Source: Planococcus maritimus
GTDB taxonomy: Bacteria; Bacillota; Bacilli; Bacillales_A; Planococcaceae
Assembly (NCBI RefSeq): GCF_001687625.2
Contig: NZ_CP016538.2
Location: 1,332,501 to 1,396,500, forward strand
Reading direction: 5' to 3'
DNA: 64,000 bases
Position numbers and translations under genes: made by a program. How positions within the stretch are numbered: position 1 is the first letter of the stretch; every line of letters starts with the position of its first letter. Under the pieces are notes generated by a model. The model was not told the origin of the DNA. It did not search any database and saw only the letters and a list, made by a program, of their open reading frames with translations. Below are positions 55,338-63,442 of this stretch, one piece after another.

Positions 55338-56999
55338 TTGGCGATCATCCGCAAAAGATTAGGCGATATATTGATCGAACAAGGTCTGTTGACCGAAGAA
55401 GATCTTCAATTGACGCTGAAAGAGAAAAAAGATGACCAAAAATTAGGGGATGCTTTACTTTCCCGTGCACTGATTACCGAGCAACAATTGATTGAAACAC
55501 TTGAAGTCCAGTTGAACATTCCGCACGTGACCTTGTTCCGTTATCCGTTCGATCCGAAACTCTTCAATGTAGTGCCGAAGGAATTTGCCAAGCGCAATTT
55601 GCTGGTGCCCTTGAAGGTCGAAAGCGATAAACTGTTTATCGCCATGAGCGACCCGATGGATTTCATCACGATTGATGATCTCCGGTTGACAACTGGTTTT
55701 CAGGTTGAACCAGCGATTGCCTCACGAGACGATATTTTAAAAACCATTGCGAAATATTACGAAGAAGAATCTTACGATGAATTATTAGGCGAACTGCCAG
55801 AGGTTTCACAAGAACAGAAAGAAGAGCTCAATGACAACGATGCTCCGATTGTTCGGCTCGTCAACCAGATTCTCTCCAGTGCAGTTTCCTTAAAAGCGAG
55901 CGATGTCCATTTTGATCCGCAGGAAGGCCAGATCCTTGTCCGCTACCGTATCGACGGGACGCTGCGGACAGAGCGCACATTGCCGAAAATGATGCAGCAA
56001 ATGGTGACTGCGCGCATTAAAATCTTGGCAAACTTGGACATTACCGAAAGCCGGGTTCCACAGGATGGGCGTATTAAGACTAATGTTGATTTTCGCCCGA
56101 TCGATTTGCGTGTATCCTCTTTACCTACTGTTTATGGAGAAAAAATCGTCATGCGAATTCTCGATTTAAGCAACAACTTGACTGATATTTCAAAACTAGG
56201 TTTCAGCGAGTTGAATATGAAGCGTTTCATGCGCGAAATCGAGAAACCGAACGGAATCGTTTTAATCTCCGGCCCGACTGGTTCGGGTAAATCGTCCACT
56301 TTATACGCAGCACTCAGTAAGTTGAATGATGAAGCGGTTAATATCATCACCGTGGAAGATCCGGTGGAATATCAGTTGCAAGGGATTAACCAGATTCAAG
56401 TAAACACCAATGTTGGTCTGACCTTTGCCGCGGGATTGCGCTCCATTCTTCGACAGGACCCAGACATCGTCATGGTAGGGGAGATTCGGGACAAAGAAAC
56501 CGCTGATATTTCCATTCGCGCCTCTTTGACTGGCCACTTGGTTCTCAGCACAATCCATACGAACGATTCCATTGCTTCAGTGACGCGGTTGATGGACATG
56601 GGTGTCGAGCCGTTCCTGGTTACTGCCTCGCTCAATGCCGTAGTAGCGCAGCGGCTAGTGCGGAAAGTATGCCGCGACTGCCGTGAACTGCAGGATCCGA
56701 CTGTCAGAGAAAAAGAGATTTTTCATAAGCGCGGTTTGACGATAGACACCATCGCCAGAGGAAAAGGCTGCTCGCAATGCAATATGACGGGGTATCGAGG
56801 GCGTATGGCGATCCATGAAGTATTGGTCGTTGACGAAGAGATCAAAGAAGTCATCAACCGGAGCGGTACGGCTGCAGAGATCCGCAAGATTGCCGTGAAA
56901 AACAACACGATTTTCTTGATCGATGATGGCCTGATGAAAGTACAGGAAAGACTGACGACCACAGAAGAAATTCTGCGTGTCGCCACGATAGCGGAGTGA
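55338..56999 (+). CDS. pilB: Type IV pilus extension ATPase PilB/GspE
   Basis: Hexameric ATPase that powers pilus extension. It has 553 residues from TTG 55338 (GGAGGA upstream). The N-terminal 140 residues are an MshEN-type domain: RLGDILIEQGLLTEEDL (6-22), then KLGDALLSRALITEQQL, where the second repeat has alanine in place of the usual glycine. Walker A is GPTGSGKSSTLYAAL (about 312-326). The Asp box and Walker B are RQDPDIVMVGEIRDKETAD. The His box is TGHLVLSTIHTNDS. A CxxC...CxxC zinc motif is at about 445-480. Confidence 0.94.
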   Translation: MAIIRKRLGDILIEQGLLTEEDLQLTLKEKKDDQKLGDALLSRALITEQQLIETLEVQLNIPHVTLFRYPFDPKLFNVVPKEFAKRNLLVPLKVESDKLFIAMSDPMDFITIDDLRLTTGFQVEPAIASRDDILKTIAKYYEEESYDELLGELPEVSQEQKEELNDNDAPIVRLVNQILSSAVSLKASDVHFDPQEGQILVRYRIDGTLRTERTLPKMMQQMVTARIKILANLDITESRVPQDGRIKTNVDFRPIDLRVSSLPTVYGEKIVMRILDLSNNLTDISKLGFSELNMKRFMREIEKPNGIVLISGPTGSGKSSTLYAALSKLNDEAVNIITVEDPVEYQLQGINQIQVNTNVGLTFAAGLRSILRQDPDIVMVGEIRDKETADISIRASLTGHLVLSTIHTNDSIASVTRLMDMGVEPFLVTASLNAVVAQRLVRKVCRDCRELQDPTVREKEIFHKRGLTIDTIARGKGCSQCNMTGYRGRMAIHEVLVVDEEIKEVINRSGTAAEIRKIAVKNNTIFLIDDGLMKVQERLTTTEEILRVATIAE

Positions 57000-57003
57000 T
57001 AAT

Positions 57004-58044
57004 ATGCCAACCACTTATATAGATAAAGTCCTGACGCAAGCACGCAACTTAAATGTTTCGGATATTCATTTGACGACCGGCATTCCGCCCGTTTTCCGCA
57101 TGCATGGCACCTTAAAGCGCTACGGTGATGAAAACTTGACGCCCGACATGACCAAGGAAATCGCCAAAGCGTTAATGCCGGAACTTCTTTGGCAGCAATT
57201 TCTAGATAAAGGCGAGATGGATTTTTCCTATTCGCTTTCTGGAGTTGCCCGTTTCCGAGTCAATTCCTTCCACCAGCGCGGCTCGATTTCGCATGCGTTC
57301 CGAACTATTCCAACCGAAATACCGACAATCGCTGATTTGAATATGCCGAAAATCTTGGCGAATTTGGCAGAAACCCAGCAAGGACTTATTTTAGTGACAG
57401 GGCCGACTGGGTCAGGAAAGTCGACCACCTTGGCAGCAATGATTCGCCACATTAATGAAAATTTAACTAAACACATCATCACATTAGAAGACCCAATTGA
57501 GTATTTGCACCGCCATGGTTCATCTATTATTGACCAGCGCGAAGTTGGTTTTGACACGGATTCATTTGCAGCCGGTTTGCGTGCAGCTTTGCGCCAAGAT
57601 CCAGATGTCGTTTTGGTAGGTGAAATGCGTGATCTGGAAACAATTTCGACCGCCATCACCGCCGCGGAAACCGGTCACCTTGTGATGGCTACCCTGCATA
57701 CGTCCAGTGCAGCTTCGACAATCGAGCGAATCATCGATGTGTTTCCGCACGGACAGCAAGCGCAAGTGCGCACGCAACTCGCCGGAATTTTAAAAGCGGT
57801 CGTGTCCCAGCGTTTGCTGCCGACCGCTGACGGCACAGGACGAATCGCTGCAACAGAAATTCTCATTAACAACCCTGCGGTGGCGAACTTAATTCGCACT
57901 GAAAAAGTTCATCAAATTCCGAATGTTATTTTGACGAACCGTTCATTCGGAATGCATATGATGGTGTCGTCTGTTCAAGAATTATTGGCGACTGGCAAAA
58001 TCAGCCGCCAGACCGCCCAACCGTTCCTTGAAGGGGGTGAGTAA
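57004..58044 (+). CDS. pilT: Pilus retraction ATPase PilT
   Basis: ATPase that retracts type IV pili and drives twitching motility. It has 346 residues. Walker A is GPTGSGKSTTLAAMI (about 134-148). The Asp/Walker B region is RQDPDVVLVGEMRDLETI (about 200-217) and the His box AETGHLVMATLHT. The retraction-specific AIRNLIRE motif appears as PAVANLIRTEK (about 295-305). It starts 4 bases after pilB. Presence of PilT means the pilus is probably dynamic. Confidence 0.95.
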   Translation: MPTTYIDKVLTQARNLNVSDIHLTTGIPPVFRMHGTLKRYGDENLTPDMTKEIAKALMPELLWQQFLDKGEMDFSYSLSGVARFRVNSFHQRGSISHAFRTIPTEIPTIADLNMPKILANLAETQQGLILVTGPTGSGKSTTLAAMIRHINENLTKHIITLEDPIEYLHRHGSSIIDQREVGFDTDSFAAGLRAALRQDPDVVLVGEMRDLETISTAITAAETGHLVMATLHTSSAASTIERIIDVFPHGQQAQVRTQLAGILKAVVSQRLLPTADGTGRIAATEILINNPAVANLIRTEKVHQIPNVILTNRSFGMHMMVSSVQELLATGKISRQTAQPFLEGGE

Positions 58045-59256
58045 GTGGCTCGCTTTAAATATGAAGGCCGTGACCATAAGAAAATTCGTTCCGGAGTGCT
58101 GGTCGCAAAGACACGAAGAGATGCCATCATTCGTCTGAGAGACGACGGCATCAAAGTAATCGACATTCGAGAACTCGAAACAACAGCTTTGCAAAAAGAC
58201 ATAGTTATTGGCAATCCGGTTAAACAGGATCAGTTCATCATGTTCTTGCGACAGTTTTCTACACTTATGCGGGCTGGGGTGACGATTGTTGATGCGGTGC
58301 GTATCTTATCTCAGCAAGTGGAATCAAAGGCGCTGCAAAATGCCCTGATGGAAGTGGACGAGGAGTTGAGAAAAGGGAACTCGTTATCTGACTCATTGGC
58401 AAAATACCCAAAAATCTTCGAGCCGCTGACTTTGAATTTGATCAAAGCGGGAGAGTTGTCCGGGAATATCGATGAATCTTTGGACCGTCTGGCAACACAT
58501 TATGAAAAAGCGTACCAGACCAAACAAAAAGTAATCTCGGCGATGACCTATCCGGCAGTCGTCGGTATATTGGCGATTGGCGTCGTAATTTTTCTGCTGT
58601 CTTCGATCGTTCCCATGTTTGTCGACATGTTCGAAAGCAGCGGCGGCGAGTTGCCGATGATTACGGTTTTTGTGATGGGAGCCAGTGATTTCATCATGAA
58701 CTATTGGTATTTACTAATTGCAGGAGTCGGCGTTACTGTCGGCAGCTTTTGGATCTTATACCGCACTGAACAAGGCAAATATATGCTCGATGCCTTAATG
58801 TTGCGTTTGCCTATTTTTGGGAAAATATTAAAAAAATCAGCGCTTGCTCGGATGACACGGACATTGAGTTCCTTGTTCTCCAGTTCGGTACCAATTCTCC
58901 AAGCTTTGGCGATGGTCGAGAAAGTTGTCGGCAATGCAGTCATTTCGAAAGTAGTGCTCGCTTCAAAAGATTCGCTCGAACGCGGCGGTTCCTTGACCGA
59001 ACCGATGAAAAATCATTGGGCGTTTCCGCCGCTCATTCCGCATATGATTTCGATTGGTGAACAAACGGGATCACTTGATCATATGTTGTCGAAAGTCGCT
59101 GAGTTTTACGAAAAAGAAGTCGAAGCGGAGACCGACCGATTGAAGGCCTTGATCGAGCCGTTAATGATCGTTTTTCTTGCAGTATTAGTCGGGACTATAG
59201 TACTTGCTATTATGATGCCGATGTTCGGTATGTTTGAAAATGTAGACAATATGTAG
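58045..59256 (+). CDS. pilC: Pilus inner-membrane platform protein PilC
   Basis: Polytopic core protein (GspF family) that couples PilB/PilT to pilin insertion. It has 403 residues from GTG 58045 with GGGGGTGA upstream. Two GspF domains are visible, each beginning with FLRQFSTLMRAGVTIVDAV (about 68-86) or KSALARMTRTLSSLFSSSVP (about 268-287). Three membrane helices lie at about 165-190, 218-240 and 370-395. It is immediately adjacent to pilT. Confidence 0.95.
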   Translation: MARFKYEGRDHKKIRSGVLVAKTRRDAIIRLRDDGIKVIDIRELETTALQKDIVIGNPVKQDQFIMFLRQFSTLMRAGVTIVDAVRILSQQVESKALQNALMEVDEELRKGNSLSDSLAKYPKIFEPLTLNLIKAGELSGNIDESLDRLATHYEKAYQTKQKVISAMTYPAVVGILAIGVVIFLLSSIVPMFVDMFESSGGELPMITVFVMGASDFIMNYWYLLIAGVGVTVGSFWILYRTEQGKYMLDALMLRLPIFGKILKKSALARMTRTLSSLFSSSVPILQALAMVEKVVGNAVISKVVLASKDSLERGGSLTEPMKNHWAFPPLIPHMISIGEQTGSLDHMLSKVAEFYEKEVEAETDRLKALIEPLMIVFLAVLVGTIVLAIMMPMFGMFENVDNM

Positions 59257-59307
59257 ACTTTTGTATTAATTGTATAGAAAATAATGCTTATTTTTGTAAA
59301 AAAATTA

Positions 59308-59335
59308 TTGCTATATCCATACTCATTGCTATAAT
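59308..59335 (+). promoter_or_regulatory. Promoter of the major pilin gene
   Basis: TTGCTA at 59308 and consensus TATAAT at 59330-59335 with an extended TG; spacer 16. It gives the pilin gene its own strong initiation inside the operon. Confidence 0.7.
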
Positions 59336-59385
59336 GAAAATGTGCTTATAAAGTACCAATTGAAAGAAATAGGGAGGCAATACAC

Positions 59386-59835
59386 ATGAAGAAGTTTATC
59401 CAAAACAAGTTGAAAGATCAGAAAGGCTTAACCTTGATCGAGCTATTGGCCGTCATCGTTATCTTAGCTATTATTGCAGCTATCGCAATTCCAGCTATTG
59501 GGAATATTATTGAAAACAGCCGTGTTGGAGCTGCAAAATCAGATTTGACAAATGCGATATCTGCTGCTGAACTGTATATAGTTGATAATCCTACATCTAC
59601 TACCGTTACTCTAGATAATCTTAAAACGGGAAATTACTTGCCGGATCAAGGCTCTATAACATCATTTAGTTATGCGGTAACAAGCAAACTAGTTACTGGA
59701 GTAGCTTTAAATGATGACATTACAATTACAGCAACTGCAGCAACTAAAGCGCAAATTAGTTCAATTAAAAATAACGATCCCACTAATACAACTAAGGGTA
59801 CTGGGACGAATGGTGCAACTTTAGTTAGACGATAA
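59386..59835 (+). CDS. pilA: Major type IV pilin
   Basis: A 149-residue prepilin. The leader MKKFIQNKLKDQKG is cut by PilD before LTLIELLAVIVILAIIAAIA, giving a mature protein with glutamate at +5. The C-terminal globular domain is small, Thr/Ala/Asn-rich and lacks cysteines, so it has no disulfide D-loop. It is AT-rich and has its own promoter and AGGGAGG site, consistent with high expression. pilM follows after 25 bases. Confidence 0.92.
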   Translation: MKKFIQNKLKDQKGLTLIELLAVIVILAIIAAIAIPAIGNIIENSRVGAAKSDLTNAISAAELYIVDNPTSTTVTLDNLKTGNYLPDQGSITSFSYAVTSKLVTGVALNDDITITATAATKAQISSIKNNDPTNTTKGTGTNGATLVRR

Positions 59836-59860
59836 TTAAAAAGATCTAGGAGCTGAAAAA

Positions 59861-60799
59861 ATGGCCTTATCGTTTTTATCGAGAAAAGCGCGCGTAGCGA
59901 CGATTACAATAGAAGAAGATGCAATTCGCTATGTGGAATTGAAGTCGGTGTCTCCGCTTCAGTTGAGCGCTGCCGAAGAGCTTGCTCTTCCGGCTGGTGT
60001 CATTGAAGACGGAAAAATTACCGATGACAAAACGCTTGGAATGATACTCGATGAGGCTGTCAATCAGTGGGGTCTCTCCAAAAAGTCAGTCCGCTTCCTC
60101 GCCCCTGACGAATTTGTTATTATCCGCAAAGTTACATACCCCGAAGATGTTAAACCGGATGAACTGAAGGGCCATTTCTTTATCGAAATGGGCTCGACGG
60201 TTTATCTGCCTTTTGAAGACCCTGTATTCGATGTGGTGCCATATCATATGGATACGGAAGAACCGGAAGCGATCATCATCGCTTCCAAAGAATCGATCGT
60301 GAAATCATATGAATCGGTGTTTGATGAAGCAAAACTGAAGCCGGTGGTCGCGGACATCACGCCGCTCGCCCTTTACCGTCTGGCGTATGTAGAGCATGAT
60401 TTCACCGAGGAAGAGCATGTGCTGCTCATTGATGTGCGGCGTAAAAAGATGACCGTGTCAATCTTCCACGGACACTATCCGCTGTTTATGCGCTCGGTCG
60501 ATCTGGAATCTGCGACGACGATTGCGATGGAACCGGCATCCACGCTGGAAACGATTCAAGAAGAAGCTGAAAAGCTAGCGAATTTCTACCGCTATAATTT
60601 GAATGCCGGCGCTTCCGGCATTACGAAAATTATCTGCAATATCGATCCGTACGAATTCGAACAACTGCGCGGACCGATGGAAAATCGTTTTGCTGTGCCG
60701 TTTTTGCCGATTGTTCTCGGCGAAATCGCATCCGATGAAACGCATTCGATTCCGTCGCGCTTTAACCGGGCAATCGGCCTTGCGCTGAAAGAGGTGTAA
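59861..60799 (+). CDS. pilM: Pilus assembly actin-like ATPase PilM
   Basis: Cytoplasmic FtsA/actin-like protein that binds the N-terminus of PilN and links it to the assembly ATPase. It has 312 residues. Visible: TITIEEDAIRYVELKSVSP (about 14-32, phosphate-1-like strand), ADITPLALYRLAY (about 163-175), and LLIDVRRKKMTVSIFHGHYP (about 188-207). Divergent from Gram-negative PilM but correctly placed before pilN and pilO. Confidence 0.88.
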   Translation: MALSFLSRKARVATITIEEDAIRYVELKSVSPLQLSAAEELALPAGVIEDGKITDDKTLGMILDEAVNQWGLSKKSVRFLAPDEFVIIRKVTYPEDVKPDELKGHFFIEMGSTVYLPFEDPVFDVVPYHMDTEEPEAIIIASKESIVKSYESVFDEAKLKPVVADITPLALYRLAYVEHDFTEEEHVLLIDVRRKKMTVSIFHGHYPLFMRSVDLESATTIAMEPASTLETIQEEAEKLANFYRYNLNAGASGITKIICNIDPYEFEQLRGPMENRFAVPFLPIVLGEIASDETHSIPSRFNRAIGLALKEV

Positions 60800-60802
60800 A
60801 TG

Positions 60803-61540
60803 ATGCTAATTGATATTAATTTACTGCCTCAAAAAGAACAGAAACGCCCTTATCCTCTTATTATCGCCGGTGTGCTCGTGTTATTGGCATTATTGAGTTG
60901 GGCTTTGCTGTTTTTCATGGCCCAAGCAGAAGAGCGGGCCCGAGCAGAACTCATTGAAGAGTCGGCGTTAGTCGCTGCTGAACAGGAAGCGATACGCCAA
61001 CAGATCGGCGCGACTGAAGGCCTGAACGACGAACAACAATTGAAAAAGACAGTGGAATGGGCAGAAAGCTATGAATTCGATACGGTGCCTCTGCTTGAAG
61101 AACTGGTCGCCGTGCTGCCAGAAAGAGGGTTTTTTAATACTTTTTCGTTTACCGGGCCCAATATTGCGACGCTGACACTTCAATTTGACACAGCGCGCGA
61201 AGCGGCTTATTACCTTACGCAGTTGAAATCAGCTGAAAGTCTGGCTTCTGCAACATTGGATTCTGTGACCAATCAAGAACTGGATCTTCTTGAAGAAGAG
61301 GCGGGCGGGGCAGAGGATGCTTTGCTGCTGAATCCGAGATACTTGGCAACATACAGCTTGGTGTTTGTCGATGACCGGATTCCTGCTGAAGGAACTGTGG
61401 CAGAAGACGGCACTATTATCGAACAAGAAGATAATGAGGAATCTGAACAACAAGTCGGAGAAGAGATAGAGGAAACTCCAGAAGTAGTTCCGGAAGAACC
61501 AGAAACTGCGCCGGATGAAACGCAGGAGGATGCACTATGA
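60803..61540 (+). CDS. pilN: Pilus alignment protein PilN
   Basis: A 245-residue bitopic membrane protein. The N-terminal DINLLPQKEQKR (3-14) is the PilM-binding motif of PilN. One membrane helix (about 18-38) is followed by a coiled coil and an alpha-beta fold. The last 45 residues are an acidic tail rich in Glu and Asp. GAGGTG ends 6 bases before ATG 60803; ATG 60800 would have only 3. Overlaps pilO by 4 bases. Confidence 0.87.
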   Translation: MLIDINLLPQKEQKRPYPLIIAGVLVLLALLSWALLFFMAQAEERARAELIEESALVAAEQEAIRQQIGATEGLNDEQQLKKTVEWAESYEFDTVPLLEELVAVLPERGFFNTFSFTGPNIATLTLQFDTAREAAYYLTQLKSAESLASATLDSVTNQELDLLEEEAGGAEDALLLNPRYLATYSLVFVDDRIPAEGTVAEDGTIIEQEDNEESEQQVGEEIEETPEVVPEEPETAPDETQEDAL

Positions 61541-62292
61541 ACTTTTCCAAACAACAAAAAGATAACGCTTTGATCGTATTGGCCAGTTTGTTTTTGATTG
61601 CGGTCATCGCTTTCACTTACTTTGCTACCTATGCTCCGGCGAAAGAGATGAAAGAACAAAGCGAACAAACGCTTTCTTCGGAGCGTGAAGTGTTGATGGC
61701 GCTTCAAGGTCAATTGAAGGAACTACCTGAAGGCGAACGTATCAATCCGCTCGATTTGCAGCAAAAAGTTGCGGTAGAACCATTGGCTGATAAAGTACTG
61801 CTTCAAATTGAACAAGCTGAGCTGCTTTCCGGTACACTGATTCAATCCGTCGGTTTCACTGAAGGCCCGCTCGAATTACTAGCGCCGGTCGAAGGTGTCG
61901 AGAACATACAGGAGCTGCTAGCGACGGTCGAACTCGAAGCCTATGACTACGAAAGCATCACTGCTTTTATTGAGGAAATCGAATCAATGAAACGCATCAT
62001 GGTCATCGAAGCGATCAATTTCTCCGCTTATCCGGAACAGACGCAACAAATAAGCGAGGAAGAGGCTTTGGCTGTCTCTATCCAGTTTTCCGCTTTCTAC
62101 AGACCGGATTTGATTTCTTTGGTGGAAACCGCACCTAAAGTTGATGCCCCGGCTCCAGCGAACAAAGTCGATCCGATGCCGCAAAATGATGGCACGTTTA
62201 TTGTCACCGAAGCGAGTGATGAAGAGGAACTTGAAAACGAAGAAGATGTAGAGATAGACGTAGAAGTCGATGAAGAAGACACAGAACAATGA
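61537..62292 (+). CDS. pilO: Pilus alignment protein PilO
   Basis: A 251-residue bitopic membrane protein with a helix at about 13-31 (IVLASLFLIAVIAFTYFATY), a coiled coil, and a ferredoxin-like extracytoplasmic domain typical of PilO. The last 35 residues are strongly acidic (DEEELENEEDVEIDVEVDEE). The ATGA overlap with pilN implies coupled synthesis of the PilN-PilO pair. A terminator follows. Confidence 0.87.
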   Translation: MNFSKQQKDNALIVLASLFLIAVIAFTYFATYAPAKEMKEQSEQTLSSEREVLMALQGQLKELPEGERINPLDLQQKVAVEPLADKVLLQIEQAELLSGTLIQSVGFTEGPLELLAPVEGVENIQELLATVELEAYDYESITAFIEEIESMKRIMVIEAINFSAYPEQTQQISEEEALAVSIQFSAFYRPDLISLVETAPKVDAPAPANKVDPMPQNDGTFIVTEASDEEELENEEDVEIDVEVDEEDTEQ

Positions 62293-62310
62293 CGGACTGC
62301 ACAAACAATG

Positions 62311-62339
62311 GGAGAAATCATGGCGATTTCTCCTTTTTT
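62311..62339 (+). terminator. Terminator after pilO
   Basis: GGAGAAATC and GATTTCTCC around ATGGC, followed by six T residues. Confidence 0.92.
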
Positions 62340-62388
62340 GATAAAGAAAAATGGATGTAACTATATTAATAAGTAAAAGAGGTATCTT

Positions 62389-63144
62389 ATGACTATTGCC
62401 TATACAGCTTTTATGTCTCTATTCGGCCTAGTGTTCGGCTCGTTCTATAATGTAGTCGGCTTGCGCGTGCCGAAAAATGAATCAATCGCGTATCCGCCTT
62501 CGCATTGCACGAACTGCGACCGGCGTTTGACGGCGCTTGACTTGGTGCCGGTGTTTTCCTATCTGTTCTTGAAGGGGGAATGCCGGACGTGCGGTTCGAA
62601 AATTCACTGGGTTTACCCACTGATGGAAGCGATCACCGCTCTATTGTTTACTGCCGTGTTTTTGAAATTTGGCTTTACACCAGAACTCGTTATTGGCTTA
62701 TTGTTTGTGTCAATGCTCGTTATTATTACCGTATCCGACATTGCCTATATGCTCATTCCAGATAAAGTGCTGTTGCCGTTTGGGATTGTGTTGCTCGTCT
62801 TGCGATTGATCGTGCCACTGGATCCGTGGTGGGATTCACTCGTTGGTGCAGCGGTCGGGTTTGGCGTTTTGTTATTGATAGCTGTGCTGTCAAAAGGCGG
62901 TATGGGCGGGGGCGATATTAAACTGTTTTTTGTCATTGGGCTCGTGCTCGGAACTGCCGGAAGCTTGCTGACGTTATTTTTGGCGTCGTTTATCGGAGCT
63001 GTCGCAGGCATTATTTTGTTGAGAGTGCGCAAGCAAGGACGCAAGACACCGATTCCGTTCGGCCCATCAATTGCTTTATCCGCTGTCCTCGTTTATTTAT
63101 GGGGAGAACAATTTATCGATTGGTATGTTAATTTGTTTATGTAG
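62389..63144 (+). CDS. pilD: Prepilin peptidase PilD/ComC
   Basis: Aspartic membrane peptidase that cleaves and N-methylates prepilins. It has 251 residues with about seven membrane helices. The N-terminal GSFYNVVGLRVP (17-28) and the zinc motif CTNC...CRTC (about 42-68) belong to the methylase domain. The two catalytic aspartates are in TVSDIAYMLIPD (about 118-129) and GGGDIKL (about 182-188). It occupies the comC position downstream of folC in B. subtilis. It can process the four prepilins encoded nearby. Confidence 0.94.
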   Translation: MTIAYTAFMSLFGLVFGSFYNVVGLRVPKNESIAYPPSHCTNCDRRLTALDLVPVFSYLFLKGECRTCGSKIHWVYPLMEAITALLFTAVFLKFGFTPELVIGLLFVSMLVIITVSDIAYMLIPDKVLLPFGIVLLVLRLIVPLDPWWDSLVGAAVGFGVLLLIAVLSKGGMGGGDIKLFFVIGLVLGTAGSLLTLFLASFIGAVAGIILLRVRKQGRKTPIPFGPSIALSAVLVYLWGEQFIDWYVNLFM

Positions 63145-63256
63145 ATTATAAATATATTATGTAAACTTATAATATGTTTGACGATTTTAGCGTTTTAATG
63201 ACAACATTCAAAGGTATTAAAATGTTATAAAACAATGAGATGCTTAGATGTTTGAA

Positions 63257-63366
63257 GAAGCGTTCGCTCGACTACGGTGGATCAGCGAGACGACCGAGAC
63301 CCCGCAAGACGCGAAGCGGCTGAGGAGGCTTGGGCGCGAGCCCACGGAAAGCGAGTGGTAAGCTTC
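63257..63366. repeat. Palindromic intergenic repeat, copy A4 (simplest form)
   Basis: The ends GAAGCGTTCGCTCG and GCGAG...AAGCTTC are complementary. The core AGCGAGAC-n4-GAGACCCCGCAA is at 63284, followed by GGCTGAGGAGGCTTGGGCGC. It is nearly identical to A3 without the two hairpin inserts. It lies between the convergent pilD and abgT-like genes. Confidence 0.8.
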
Positions 63367-63400
63367 GGAAAACATAATCATACCGAATGTATTGAACACA

Positions 63401-63440
63401 AAAAAGCGACAAAACCGAATTTCGGTTTTGTCGCTTTTTA
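63401..63440. terminator. Bidirectional terminator upstream of the abgT-like stop
   Basis: AAAAAGCGACAAAACCGAA and its complement form an almost uninterrupted palindrome ending in T residues on both strands. Confidence 0.92.
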
Positions 63441-63442
63441 TA

